Made by a program: the position numbers and the translations under genes
Notes under the pieces: model-generated
The model's database searches: none
What the model saw: only the letters and a program-made list of their open reading frames with translations
Told to the model about the DNA's origin: nothing
Shown: one piece after another, positions 30,497-39,843 of the stretch
How positions within the stretch are numbered: position 1 is the stretch's first letter
Layout: the number at the start of each line of letters is the position of its first letter
NCBI GenBank assembly: GCA_024397875.1
Contig: CP073344.1
Span: forward strand, 3,649,001 to 3,713,000
Reading direction: 5' to 3'
DNA length: 64,000 nucleotides
Source: Amphritea atlantica
Lineage (GTDB): Bacteria > Pseudomonadota > Gammaproteobacteria > Pseudomonadales > Balneatricaceae

Positions 30497-31402
30497 TTAT
30501 TCAGTCATCTCGTTCTGATCGGTTTCGGGGTTATAACGGCCCAGCGTTGGGTGGTGGGGTAGAGGCAGCATTTCACTTAAGTTCGGAAATTTAAGGTCTG
30601 GATTTTTATCCAACCGGTCATAAAGCTTGTCATACTTATCTGCCAGGGTTTCGTTGATTTCATAGCCAAAATCACCATCACGAAAGACTCCCTCAAGCGT
30701 TAACATACTATTTATACGACCTAACGCCGCCGCCGCCTGGTAGTAATAGAGGGCTTTAGGGTAGTTTTCTTCAGCAATTTGGTAAAATGAGCCCAACGCA
30801 TCTGCGGAATTTCTATACTCCTGCTGTTCAGCACATCGGTGATAAGCGACCCCGATATCATCTTCCCTTTTTATATATATATATATCTCACCTAATCGAT
30901 ATTGCGCTTGGGGATTACCGAACTGGGCGGCTCGGTGATAATATTTCCAGGCCCCCTCTTTATCTTCTTTCAGCGCCAGCCCTTTCTCCGCCATAACCGC
31001 CAGATTGTAATACCCCAGCGGGATATCCCGGTCCGCCATCCACTGAAACCATTCCACTGCTTTAAAGTAGCTTTGCTCTGTCCCTTTACCGTATAGATAG
31101 CGAGTCGCTAGCTGGCTGGCCGCTTTCCAATGGCCCTGATCCGCTAACAGCTGATACCGATTGGTGATATTCACTTCATCTTTATTGGGTATCTGTTTTT
31201 TCTCATACGCCCGGACCTCCTGATACTGTTTTTCCAACTCCGGATCGACTTCAGGCAGGTGGTCTTTCTCAAAAGCGCAAACAAAGGGTTCTATATTGGC
31301 GGTACTCTTGTCTGTCATCGAACTATTCCCTTGCGATTCACTGTTACAGGCACTTAGAAACAATACCGCTATCAATAAGGATACTTTCTTAAAATTAATC
31401 AT
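30497..31402 (-). CDS. Sel1-repeat lipoprotein, probable immunity protein to the PLD effector
   Basis: 301 aa. Start at ATG 31402, overlapping the effector stop by 8 bp. A lipobox (FLSAC) puts it on the periplasmic side. The body has Sel1-like TPR repeats: ATRYLYGKGTEQSYFKAVEW, YYNLAVMAEKGL, AQYRLGEIYI. Sel1-repeat proteins are the immunity partners encoded next to PldB/Tle5b in Pseudomonas aeruginosa, and the target phospholipids are periplasm-exposed. A (TA)7 run at 30872-30886 encodes YIYIYI, a possible slippage site. Confidence 0.85.
   Translation of the reverse strand: MINFKKVSLLIAVLFLSACNSESQGNSSMTDKSTANIEPFVCAFEKDHLPEVDPELEKQYQEVRAYEKKQIPNKDEVNITNRYQLLADQGHWKAASQLATRYLYGKGTEQSYFKAVEWFQWMADRDIPLGYYNLAVMAEKGLALKEDKEGAWKYYHRAAQFGNPQAQYRLGEIYIYIKREDDIGVAYHRCAEQQEYRNSADALGSFYQIAEENYPKALYYYQAAAALGRINSMLTLEGVFRDGDFGYEINETLADKYDKLYDRLDKNPDLKFPNLSEMLPLPHHPTLGRYNPETDQNEMTE
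30872..30886. repeat. Dinucleotide (TA)n microsatellite inside the Sel1 gene
   Basis: A 15-nt alternating T/A run in frame codes for a Tyr-Ile stretch. Change of one unit by slippage would shift the frame of the probable immunity gene. Confidence 0.7.
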
Positions 31403-33572
31403 TAGCTGGCGCAACCTCACAATCTGGATCATAGAAATGCGTTAGAGTACCAATTAAAGCTTTCCCTAAATGCATAGCCCGCCAATTACCTGTCATCAGC
31501 TCATCCCAGTACCTATAGTTACTTTTCGAGTCCTTCTTAACTTTTCTGGTATGCATCTGCCATAAACGGTTTCTACAGTGGCTTGCCAGCGCGGGGGTTG
31601 GCGTGGCAATTGCCAGTTCAGTATCGATCTCCATACTGCGCTTGTTAATATTGGCTGATCCCAGCAGGAAGTAGTGGTCATCCACGACCAGCAGCTTGCT
31701 GTGGACATAGATCTGGGTGTAGAGATTGGCCTCGGCGGTACTACCGGTACAACTGGTCAGTGTGGCGATATGCACTTTCAGACCCTGGCTGTTCTGCAGT
31801 TCAAAGGCTTCTTTCGGATCATCCACATCCAGCTCGTTTTTAATCGCCTGTTGATTCTTTTTTTCCAATTCGGCTACAGCTTCGGGGTGATGCTCTCGAA
31901 GCGCTGCAATATCTGACTCAAGCTGCGGTAATTCTTCCCTGGTTTGTGCAATCTGCCCCTGAAGAAGAAAATTATAATAAGGGCTCAGACTGCCCTCTTT
32001 AGCCAACAACTGCTTGTAACGCGAACACCGCGATTCTAACTCTATGAGGTGCTGACGCTCATCTTTGACTAATTGCGGCAATCGTTCCTCCTGCCCCAGC
32101 GCTTGCAGCATAGAATAAGTATTCGTGCCCTCACCGCCACTATTCGGTTTATTGGTTATCACAAACCAGTAGAGGTCGTTTGCGCCTTTTTCCTTGCGTT
32201 GCAACGCCTGCTTTTTTAGACGTTCGGCAAAGGGTGTATAGCGGAAGTACTGATTTTCACTGTACACAAAATCTGTGGTATTACTCAAAGCACGCTCATA
32301 AGCCTTACGGATCGATCGATCCTGAAAGTCCTCTTCGGTCCTGCATATCTGGGCTATCGGGCAACGAAACCCTCTATCAAACGTCACTGCCTCGCGGAAT
32401 TGTTCAGGAGTGACCGATTCCCGACTTTCATTGATGCGGGAGTTTCGGTTTCGCCAGGCATCATAAGGGATCTCCTTATCCCATGCATGACTGAAATTAT
32501 CATTCAGGTCGAGTAGCACAGTGCCACGTACACGGGTTGAAATATCCTGCCAGGGACGGAAACCTGGATAACGCACCGAACTGTTAAACACATGCTGATC
32601 GTCGTCATAATAGTTCTTCTGCATGTTATGACCCATCACGAAGCCGACCGAAGTTTTCGGTTTGAGATAATCAATGAGAACCATTTTCTGATGATGGGTG
32701 GGAAATGTCAGCCCAGCAAACTTCTGAGTTTCAGAAGCAAAGGGCATCTCAGAGTCCTTTATCATATTCGCAACAGAGGCCACATCTTTGACATCCCGGG
32801 TGGTAAAACTGAGGTTAGTGATACGGTGGTGCCGGGCGCGTAAATACCAGTCTTCGTTGAATACGCGGTCGCCTTGTTGTAAGAAGGGCGAGCCATTATG
32901 TTTTGTATACGCTTGATTATACTGCGTCTCAAACGCAGTTTTCTTTTGTTCCATACGGGACTTAAGCTTATCCAGCTTCCACTGGTGGGGATCAGCCTTA
33001 TACTCTCTGCTTTTCCAGAAAGGCTCTTCAACTTCAGACACATTCTGGTTTCGCCAGTCTCCAACCGCTTGCTGGTACTCATGCTGGGCATTCCGAAGTG
33101 CTTTCAATTCTGCATCATTCGTTTGCGCGTTCGCGCCGTTCTCCTCAAATCGCTTTTTCCTGAAATCACCACCAGTCTGTCGATCATAATCCGGAAGGCT
33201 CTCATCTTTAAACGAAGGCGATATATCGGCAATCGTGCTATACCAGATCATCACCCTGACCTGCACACCATCAGCCGCTTTCTTCTCCAGAAGTTCGCCG
33301 TAGCGCAACTCCCCTTTCGGCCCTGACAATCTCAATGACGGATCAAATCCCCAGCAGATGATATCAATGCTGTCGGTGGCGTTTGTTAATGCCTCCTCCA
33401 GAGCACCAAAGGCCTCTTTACCATTAATTAATGGCGTAATCTCTATGTTTTCACGATGAGGATAGATGACATTAGAGTCAGTCTCTGGGCAGAGCAGCCA
33501 TTTGGGCACAGTGGTCGCTTTCAGGCTTTTTTCATCGGTTACCTGTTTGCACTCGGTTATCTGTTCGGTCAT
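31395..33572 (-). CDS. Type VI secretion phospholipase D effector (Tle5-like)
   Basis: 725 aa, no signal peptide. The N-terminal ITPLINGKEAFGALEEAL and IDIICWGFDPSLRL match the PLD-fold first strand. Two HKD motifs are complete: H294-Q-K296 with D301 in HHQKMVLID, and H624-S-K626 with D631 in VHSKLLVVDDH, followed by LLGSANINKRSMEID. A long charged helical insertion (about 140-220) separates strands of the first half. The ATG overlaps the vgrG stop (ATGA), and a Sel1 lipoprotein follows. Tle5 effectors cut phosphatidylethanolamine in target cells after VgrG delivery. Two intact HKD motifs mean it is probably active. Confidence 0.9.
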   Translation of the reverse strand: MTEQITECKQVTDEKSLKATTVPKWLLCPETDSNVIYPHRENIEITPLINGKEAFGALEEALTNATDSIDIICWGFDPSLRLSGPKGELRYGELLEKKAADGVQVRVMIWYSTIADISPSFKDESLPDYDRQTGGDFRKKRFEENGANAQTNDAELKALRNAQHEYQQAVGDWRNQNVSEVEEPFWKSREYKADPHQWKLDKLKSRMEQKKTAFETQYNQAYTKHNGSPFLQQGDRVFNEDWYLRARHHRITNLSFTTRDVKDVASVANMIKDSEMPFASETQKFAGLTFPTHHQKMVLIDYLKPKTSVGFVMGHNMQKNYYDDDQHVFNSSVRYPGFRPWQDISTRVRGTVLLDLNDNFSHAWDKEIPYDAWRNRNSRINESRESVTPEQFREAVTFDRGFRCPIAQICRTEEDFQDRSIRKAYERALSNTTDFVYSENQYFRYTPFAERLKKQALQRKEKGANDLYWFVITNKPNSGGEGTNTYSMLQALGQEERLPQLVKDERQHLIELESRCSRYKQLLAKEGSLSPYYNFLLQGQIAQTREELPQLESDIAALREHHPEAVAELEKKNQQAIKNELDVDDPKEAFELQNSQGLKVHIATLTSCTGSTAEANLYTQIYVHSKLLVVDDHYFLLGSANINKRSMEIDTELAIATPTPALASHCRNRLWQMHTRKVKKDSKSNYRYWDELMTGNWRAMHLGKALIGTLTHFYDPDCEVAPAND

Positions 33573-35974
33573 TCCTTGTCCTCCAGCTTACCTGTCACTG
33601 ACTGCCCTTTATCTGCCTGCCAGTGGGCTATTCGAGCTGCACTGTCATCTTCATGATCACCTTTTTCAGTCCGGTATCCCTGATTGGCAATGCGCTCCAG
33701 CTTCCCCTGACTACCCTCGCTATATTTCTCAATCACATCGATATCAAAACGGTGGCCACTGATCAGCTCAACGCTGTACTGCCCGGTGCCTTCTACATGT
33801 GGTGCCTTGATATAGCCCTTTGCATCGGTCAGCCCTTCGGCAATCAGACTGCCATCCCGATAAAGCTTGTAAGGTTCGTTGGCATACCCCTTCGCCCCCG
33901 GCACCGGGGCGATTTTAAAACGCACTTCATCTTTTTTCTCAAGGAAGTCGAGCGGCAACGGGGTCTGAATGGTTTCAGCCTGTTTCGGATCGGTGACAAA
34001 GCCTGAGGTGCTGTTATCCGCATCCAGAGGCCGCTTAGGCTGGACAGGCCTGGCTTTACCGGCACCAGCACCGCTTCCGCCTTCATTAAGCTTCAAATTA
34101 GCCCCAACGATGGTGACGCCGCTGGGATCGAGTTTAATCAGACCACTACCGGCTTTCAGGGTTAACTCGGTGCCGACATCGATGATGATCTGGTTGCCTG
34201 CCTTGTAGTGCATCTCACTGCCGGCATACTGCATCAGTTGTTCGGCAATCGCGGTGAACTGCGATTCACCGATGGTCAGGTGCTGGTTTTTATTCACCTG
34301 CTGAAACTGATCGCCCTGAGTCAGATGATGCTCATCGCTGCGGTATTCGCTGTAAATATTACCTTCGACGATCTTGTGACGGTCATTGCCCAGCCAACTG
34401 CGATGGTCGTGTTTGGTTCGCTGATCGACATCCTTTTCTGCATGATAAAAGACCTGCTCTTCACCTTTTTTATCCTCAAAACGGATCTCGTTAAAGCCCA
34501 CTCCGCCTTTGGTGGTGTTGGTTTTGATGGTGCTACGGGTTTTATGTTCCGGCAGTATATAGGGGGGGCGGTTGAGGCCGTGATACACCCGTCCGATCAC
34601 CAGCGGGCTATCCGGATCGCCTTCGAGGAAATCCACGATCACCTCTTCGCCAATGCGGGGGATAAACATGCTGCCGAAACTGCCGCCGGCATGCGACTGA
34701 CTCACCCGGATCCAGCAGGAACTGGTTTCATTGCCCAGTCCTTCGCGGTCCCAGTGAAACTGTACTTTGATGCGGCCATGCTCGTCGGTGTAGATCTCTT
34801 CCCCTTCAGGACCAGTGACCGTCGCAGTCTGGGTGCCTTCCACACGGGGGGATTTGACCTCGGTGGCGGGACGGAACGGCACCTCGAAGGGAACGCAGAG
34901 ATAATTGTTGCTATACTGACTGCCCTCGGTCGAGGCCCCCACTTCCAGCACCTGCGGCTGAGAACATTCATGCTCAACCCGCGCAATCAGATACTCACTG
35001 TTGAGTGCATCCCGATCGTGCCCGGTGAGCTCGAAACTGTAACCCGGAGTCATCCGGTTAACATCGCTGCTGCCCTTAGCCATTTGACGGTAACGGTTGA
35101 GGGATTCCAACCGTATCAGGGCGTTATTACTGCCCCGGCCTGAATCGATAAAACGGCCCGGGTGGTCATAGATCTCCAGCGGCACGTCAAGCTCGCCGGA
35201 TTTCGCAGATTCCAGTTTAAGATTGGGCTTTTTAAAATCAAAATCCCGCAGGGTCACTTTACCGGGGACTATCGATTCGCTGTAACTGAAGCTGAAGATA
35301 TGTTGTTCACGTACGGCGCCCTGACTGTCGTAAAAACAGTCAAGTAGCGGATCACCACTGATGGCGGGGTTGGAGCCGGAGGTATCGCTGAAGATCAGTA
35401 CATGCCCTTCATCGCTGTGTTCGAAGTAGTAGTGAATCCCCTCTTCGGCCAGCAGCCGCTGGATAAAATCCAGTTCTGTTTCCCGGTATTGCACACAGTA
35501 GTCGTAATCCGGATAACTTTTGAGCAGATCAAACCGAAACTCATCAGTGCTCAGCCCGGCATCGGTGAGGAGGGTCTGGATGATGGTCTGTACATTCTGA
35601 AACTGGAAGATCCGGCTGTTCTGCCGGTGTTGCAACGCCCAGATTTTAGGCACCAGGCAGATATGGTAAGAGCTCTGATTAACCCCCTGATCTCCGAGAG
35701 TCACTTCCGATACGATACCGTGGATATAACGGACATTATCCTGGCTGGAGAAGTCATCACCTCTGTCGGTCAGATCCAGCAGGGTGACAAACGCGGGCTG
35801 ACCGATCAGGGTAGCAAAATCGATATCACCATCATCGGAGACCACTTCGATAGCAAACTCAAACAGCGCCGAGACCTCCTCCGCACCGTTAAGCCGCACC
35901 AGACTGAACTGTTCTGAATCGTCTGCGCCCTGTAGCTGAAAGAAAAAGCGTTCTTCGTTTGCGTTAAGAAACAT
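33569..35974 (-). CDS. vgrG: T6SS spike protein VgrG with C-terminal extension
   Basis: 801 aa. The gp27-like region (about 1-370), gp5 OB-fold (EGEEIYTDEHGRIKVQFHWD, ASWIRVSQ-type region, PRIGEEVIVDFLEGDPDSPL) and a beta-helical stalk (up to about 640, TLKAGSGLIKLDPSGVTI) are all visible. The last ~130 residues, after a Gly-rich hinge, hold a sandwich-like domain (YKLYRDGSLIAEGLTDAKGY, GTGQYSVELISGH) resembling transthyretin-like domains that load lipase effectors. No PAAR, Hcp, sheath or baseplate gene is nearby, so this is an orphan VgrG relying on a core T6SS elsewhere. Confidence 0.94.
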   Translation of the reverse strand: MFLNANEERFFFQLQGADDSEQFSLVRLNGAEEVSALFEFAIEVVSDDGDIDFATLIGQPAFVTLLDLTDRGDDFSSQDNVRYIHGIVSEVTLGDQGVNQSSYHICLVPKIWALQHRQNSRIFQFQNVQTIIQTLLTDAGLSTDEFRFDLLKSYPDYDYCVQYRETELDFIQRLLAEEGIHYYFEHSDEGHVLIFSDTSGSNPAISGDPLLDCFYDSQGAVREQHIFSFSYSESIVPGKVTLRDFDFKKPNLKLESAKSGELDVPLEIYDHPGRFIDSGRGSNNALIRLESLNRYRQMAKGSSDVNRMTPGYSFELTGHDRDALNSEYLIARVEHECSQPQVLEVGASTEGSQYSNNYLCVPFEVPFRPATEVKSPRVEGTQTATVTGPEGEEIYTDEHGRIKVQFHWDREGLGNETSSCWIRVSQSHAGGSFGSMFIPRIGEEVIVDFLEGDPDSPLVIGRVYHGLNRPPYILPEHKTRSTIKTNTTKGGVGFNEIRFEDKKGEEQVFYHAEKDVDQRTKHDHRSWLGNDRHKIVEGNIYSEYRSDEHHLTQGDQFQQVNKNQHLTIGESQFTAIAEQLMQYAGSEMHYKAGNQIIIDVGTELTLKAGSGLIKLDPSGVTIVGANLKLNEGGSGAGAGKARPVQPKRPLDADNSTSGFVTDPKQAETIQTPLPLDFLEKKDEVRFKIAPVPGAKGYANEPYKLYRDGSLIAEGLTDAKGYIKAPHVEGTGQYSVELISGHRFDIDVIEKYSEGSQGKLERIANQGYRTEKGDHEDDSAARIAHWQADKGQSVTGKLEDKE

Positions 35975-35992
35975 CGTTAAATCCTTTTAACG
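35975..35992 (-). promoter_or_regulatory. Palindromic hairpin carrying the vgrG Shine-Dalgarno in its loop
   Basis: CGTTAAA-AGGA-TTTAACG is a perfect 7-bp stem with the AGGA Shine-Dalgarno as the 4-nt loop, ending directly before the vgrG ATG. The SD is seven bases from the start codon. It could present or hide the ribosome-binding site, or be a protein-binding operator. Confidence 0.6.
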
Positions 35993-36071
35993 GAGAGGAG
36001 CGTCCTGGCCCCCGTCAGATAACTGTATAGCGTGTTATTTTATACAGCAAGTAGTATGCCGTACAGACTAT

Positions 36072-36926
36072 TTACTCAATCGGATCAGTAAACCCTCGCA
36101 ACATCTGGATCTCTTCCGCCCAGATCGTCTCATCGATGGTTTCCAGCACCAGCGGGATTCCGCGAAAACGGTCATCGGACATGATAAAGCGAAACACCTC
36201 CAGACCGATCTCTCCCATCCCCAGACTGTGATGGCGGTCTTTGCGACTGGCAAACGCCGCTTTAGAGTCGTTCAGGTGCATCCCCTTGAGATAGTCAAAA
36301 CCGACAATCCGCTCAAACTCAGCGAAGGTCTGCTCACAATCAGCCCGGTCGCGCAGGTCGTAACCTGATGCAAAAGTGTGACAAGTATCCAGACAGACAG
36401 CCACCCGGCTTTTATCTTCGACCCGATCGATAATATGCGCCAGATGCTCAAAGCGGCAACCCAGATTGCTGCCCTGACCGGCGGTATTCTCGATGACGGC
36501 GGTCACACCCCGGGTTTTATCCAGCGCAAGATTGATTGATTCGGCGATGGTGTTAAGGCAGGTTTCCTCATCCACCTTGCGCAGATGACTGCCGGGGTGG
36601 AAGTTCAGGTAACACAGACCCAGCTGTTCGCAGCGCTGCAGTTCGTCAATAAAAGCTGCGCGGGACTTTTCTAACGGCTCCGTTTCCGGATGCCCCAAAT
36701 TAATCAGATAGCTGTCGTGGGGGAGGATCTGCTCAGGGGCAAACCCTAACCGCTCACAACCGTCGCGGAACTTAGTGATATTGCCTTTGGTCAGCGGTTT
36801 TGCATCCCAGCGACGCTGATTTTTAGTGAACAGGGCAAACGCATTAGCGCCCAGTTTAGCCGCGTTCAACGGGGCATTTTCCACCCCGCCGCTGGCGCTG
36901 ACATGGGCACCGACAAAATAATTCAA
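36072..36926 (-). CDS. nfo: Endonuclease IV (AP endonuclease)
   Basis: 284 aa TIM-barrel, trinuclear zinc enzyme that cuts DNA at abasic sites. The metal-ligand segments [36 protein letters not shown] and [20 protein letters not shown] are all present. The start is TTG 36926 ([14 protein letters not shown]), with AGAGGTG seven bases upstream; no ATG gives the conserved N terminus. Confidence 0.95.
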   Translation of the reverse strand: MNYFVGAHVSASGGVENAPLNAAKLGANAFALFTKNQRRWDAKPLTKGNITKFRDGCERLGFAPEQILPHDSYLINLGHPETEPLEKSRAAFIDELQRCEQLGLCYLNFHPGSHLRKVDEETCLNTIAESINLALDKTRGVTAVIENTAGQGSNLGCRFEHLAHIIDRVEDKSRVAVCLDTCHTFASGYDLRDRADCEQTFAEFERIVGFDYLKGMHLNDSKAAFASRKDRHHSLGMGEIGLEVFRFIMSDDRFRGIPLVLETIDETIWAEEIQMLRGFTDPIE

Positions 36927-37006
36927 GAAAAAGCACCTCTAATAAGCGTTACGAGCACCGTTCAACGCAGTCCATAGGTTGCGCAGTAGATGATGAGAGG
37001 GGCGAC

Positions 37007-37189
37007 TTACAGCTTGCAAGCACCGCCCAGACAATCATCAAAATCCATACTTTCCAGTTCAGCACGCTCTGCCTGTGCGGCTTTGATACGACTGAACATC
37101 AGCGCTTCAGCACTTGCATCATCGCTAATGCCCGCTTTTTCAAATACAGCAACCAGAGTGTTCAGTTCGTCCAGGGTAAAATCATTCAT
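37007..37189 (-). CDS. Small acidic protein of unknown function
   Basis: 60 aa between recJ and nfo. It has an ATG with AGAGAG upstream and no better overlapping gene. The sequence is acidic and helical (DELNTLVAVFEKAGISDD, RIKAAQAERAELESMDFDD) and ends in CLGGACKL with two cysteines. I do not recognise the family. Size, codon use and position support a real gene; the opposite-strand frame of similar length lacks protein-like composition. Confidence 0.65.
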   Translation of the reverse strand: MNDFTLDELNTLVAVFEKAGISDDASAEALMFSRIKAAQAERAELESMDFDDCLGGACKL

Positions 37190-37235
37190 CGTTTAACTCT
37201 CTTAAAATAGCACTTACTAAAAAACCGCTGCCGGT

Positions 37236-38969
37236 TCAGAGTGGCAGCAGGTGATCTATCATCAGTTGCAGGCTGCGTTGCCCGCGAAATTCATTTACAT
37301 CCAGCCGATACACAGCACGCACCCGCTGAATAGCATCATTGGGCCAGATATCAGTATCGGCATTAAAGTGGATTGCATCAATGGCGATACCACTGTCAGG
37401 CTCCATCAGCACCAGTTTCAGGTGCCGTTGACCAACAATGCGCTGCTGTAGCAGGGAGAACTCACCATCAAACAGCGGCTCCGGAAACTGATGCCCCCAG
37501 GGGCCTGATTCGCGCAGTAGTTCGGCAATCTCCATCGACAACTCAGCGCCGGATAAAGTGCCATCGGTCAACACCGCATGCTGCAACTGTTCAGCGCTTA
37601 GCTGACGTCGAACTTCAGCATCAAACGCCTGCTGAAACAGGGGCAGATCTGACGCAGTGATAGTCATGCCCGCAGCCATCGCATGGCCACCGAACTTCTT
37701 CAACAGCTCCGGATGTTTCGCCGCCACCGCATCCAGTCCATCACGAATATGAAATCCGGGTACCGAGCGTGCAGAGCCCTTCAACTCACCTTCATCCCCT
37801 ACAGCAAAAGCCACTATCGGGCGGTTGAGTTTCTCTTTTATTCTGGATGCCAGGATACCAATAACCCCCTGATGCCAGTCCGCATCATAGAGACACAGAC
37901 CAAAGGGCAGCTCGCCCTCGGCGTCCAGCTCCAGCTCGTCCAGCAGCGCCACCGCCTGCTGCTGCATCTCCTGCTCTATGCCGCGGCGTTCCTGATTCAG
38001 GGTATCCAGCTGCAGGGCCAGCTTCTGCGCACTCTCAGGATTATTGGTCAGCAGACACTCGATACCGATCGACATATCATCCAGACGGCCAGCGGCATTC
38101 AGGCGGGGGGCCAGGGCAAATCCGAGATCGGTAGCGCTCAGACGGCTTCGCTGTCGCCCGCTAATGTCGATCAGCGCCATGATACCCGGCCGGGCCTTGC
38201 CAGACCTGATCCGTTGCAGTCCCTGATAGACCAGGGTGCGATTGTTCTGTTCAAGCGGCACCACATCGGCCACAGTGCCCAGCGCCACCAGGTCCAGCAG
38301 GGACGCCAGGTTTGGCTTGGCCAGATCACGCTGCTCAAACCAGCTTTGCTCATCTAAAGCACGGCGAAGCGCGGTCATCACATAGAAAATTACGCCTACA
38401 CCACAGGTAGATTTCTCACTGAAGCGACAACCCGGCTGATTCGGATTGACGATGGCGCAGGCAGCGGGCAGTTGATCTCCCGGAAGGTGGTGATCGGTAA
38501 TCAATACATCGATGCCCAGCTCATTTGCTGCGGCAACCCCGGTCACACTGGAGATGCCGTTATCCACCGTAATGATCAGATCCGGCTGCTGCTGAGCCGC
38601 CACCGTGACAATTTCCGGGCTTAATCCATAGCCAAACTCAAACCGGTTGGGTACCAGGTAACTAACACGGCTGGCACCCATCATGCCCAGCCCCAGTACA
38701 GCCACCGCAGTACTTGTAGCCCCGTCACAATCAAAATCACCGATAATCAGAATATGCTGATCCTGCTGCAGGGCCAGAATCAAACGGCTGACCGCCTGAT
38801 CCAGCCCCAGCATATCCCGGCCGGTCTGCAGCTGCTGCAGGCTCCGGCCCAGAGCATCAGCATCATCCAGACCGCGACTGGCATAAATGCGTGCCAGCAG
38901 CGGATGCACCTGACTGAAAACTTTACTATTCGGGTCGGCCTCGCGGCGACGAATGATGAGTTCACTCAT
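37236..38969 (-). CDS. recJ: Single-stranded-DNA-specific 5'-3' exonuclease RecJ
   Basis: 577 aa DHH-family nuclease used in recombination and mismatch repair. Motifs are GDFDCDGATSTAV, TVDNGISS, LITDHHLPG, and LDLVALGTVADVVPL, followed by the DHHA1 region FAVGDEGELKGSARSVPGFH with KKFGGHAMAAG. The C-terminal OB-fold completes normal length. Its start overlaps the ElyC-like gene's stop by 8 bp. Confidence 0.95.
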   Translation of the reverse strand: MSELIIRRREADPNSKVFSQVHPLLARIYASRGLDDADALGRSLQQLQTGRDMLGLDQAVSRLILALQQDQHILIIGDFDCDGATSTAVAVLGLGMMGASRVSYLVPNRFEFGYGLSPEIVTVAAQQQPDLIITVDNGISSVTGVAAANELGIDVLITDHHLPGDQLPAACAIVNPNQPGCRFSEKSTCGVGVIFYVMTALRRALDEQSWFEQRDLAKPNLASLLDLVALGTVADVVPLEQNNRTLVYQGLQRIRSGKARPGIMALIDISGRQRSRLSATDLGFALAPRLNAAGRLDDMSIGIECLLTNNPESAQKLALQLDTLNQERRGIEQEMQQQAVALLDELELDAEGELPFGLCLYDADWHQGVIGILASRIKEKLNRPIVAFAVGDEGELKGSARSVPGFHIRDGLDAVAAKHPELLKKFGGHAMAAGMTITASDLPLFQQAFDAEVRRQLSAEQLQHAVLTDGTLSGAELSMEIAELLRESGPWGHQFPEPLFDGEFSLLQQRIVGQRHLKLVLMEPDSGIAIDAIHFNADTDIWPNDAIQRVRAVYRLDVNEFRGQRSLQLMIDHLLPL

Positions 38970-39771
38970 TCAGGCTGATATCCAGGTTAGCTGATGGAAA
39001 CAGAGCATCGGTTTTATCCGTCATATAATAGACCCCCAGACCGATCCACTCACGAACACCGATTGAAAGCTCATAGAGGTTTCGTCCAAGATCGGCCCGC
39101 CAGCTATCAAAGCCTGCAGGCCGGGAGTAATAATCCACCGGATAGGGAATAACGTTCCAGCCCTGTGTCCGGAAAATGCCCACCGAACGTGGCATATGGA
39201 AAGCAGAGGTCACCAGCAACCAGCCACGGGGATCATCAAAATCAGCCCCCTGAGGCAAGACACCCTGACTATAGATCGAATTTTCAAAGGTATTACGGGA
39301 GTCCCGTTCAAAAATCACCCGCTCATCCAGCTGTTGCGACTGCAACCAGCTATGGATCACATCCGCACCCCGAAACTCCGGTTTCCGCACCGAGCCAGAA
39401 CCACCCGTAAGAATGACCGGAACATCCGGGTATTGCTGAAGCAGTGGCAGAATAGCCATATCCCGCTCTGCCGCCATATTAAACTGGGGCTGTTTCCAGA
39501 TTGCGCTCAACTCAGCCTCTTCTGCGCCACCGAGCACTATAATGCCGGCGATATCTTCAGGCAGCACTACTGGCGGGGCGAAACGTTTTTCTAATGGTTG
39601 CAGCAACAGATCACCGGCAGGGTAAAAAGTGATAAACAGCAAACAGCAAGCGACCAGCGAAGAGATCTTTCGCCAACCTCTCAGAAGCGATATAACCAGA
39701 ATCAAAATCAGAAAATTACCGGGATTGGCCAGCACCCAGAAACCTTTCGACAACAGAAAAAACAGGTCCAT
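38962..39771 (-). CDS. ElyC/SanA/YdcF family (DUF218) membrane protein
   Basis: 269 aa. Two N-terminal helices (about 15-60) are followed by a DUF218 domain: GIIVLGGAEE, VILTGGSGS, FERDSRNTFENSIYSQ and LLVTSAFHMPRSVGIF. Related ElyC acts in envelope biogenesis and undecaprenyl-lipid metabolism; the exact role here is not shown. Directly upstream of recJ with overlap. Confidence 0.88.
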   Translation of the reverse strand: MDLFFLLSKGFWVLANPGNFLILILVISLLRGWRKISSLVACCLLFITFYPAGDLLLQPLEKRFAPPVVLPEDIAGIIVLGGAEEAELSAIWKQPQFNMAAERDMAILPLLQQYPDVPVILTGGSGSVRKPEFRGADVIHSWLQSQQLDERVIFERDSRNTFENSIYSQGVLPQGADFDDPRGWLLVTSAFHMPRSVGIFRTQGWNVIPYPVDYYSRPAGFDSWRADLGRNLYELSIGVREWIGLGVYYMTDKTDALFPSANLDISLNE

Positions 39772-39792
39772 GCTTGTTATCCCCCAATAAAA

Positions 39793-39823
39793 AGCCCGCT
39801 AAAGCCTGAGACTCTAACGGGCT
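39793..39823 (-). terminator. Rho-independent terminator of hom-thrC
   Basis: AGCCCG at 39793 pairs with CGGGCT at 39818-39823 and the stem extends through wobble pairs; on the minus strand TTTTTATT follows. It lies about 20 bp past the thrC stop. Confidence 0.85.
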
Positions 39824-39843
39824 GGTATCAAAGCAGCAACTAT

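Noticed and set aside
34208..35143. 311-codon plus-strand open frame opposite vgrG
   Set aside because: Antisense to conserved vgrG domains and not protein-like in family terms.
33569..35974. Phage tail protein instead of T6SS VgrG
   Set aside because: The gp27-gp5-beta-helix fusion and the adjacent PLD effector with Sel1 lipoprotein are typical of T6SS; no phage gene is nearby.
36023..36047. LexA box or terminator for nfo (CTGTATA...TATACAG)
   Set aside because: The half sites are 17 bp apart instead of 8, and no T-run follows the stem on either strand.
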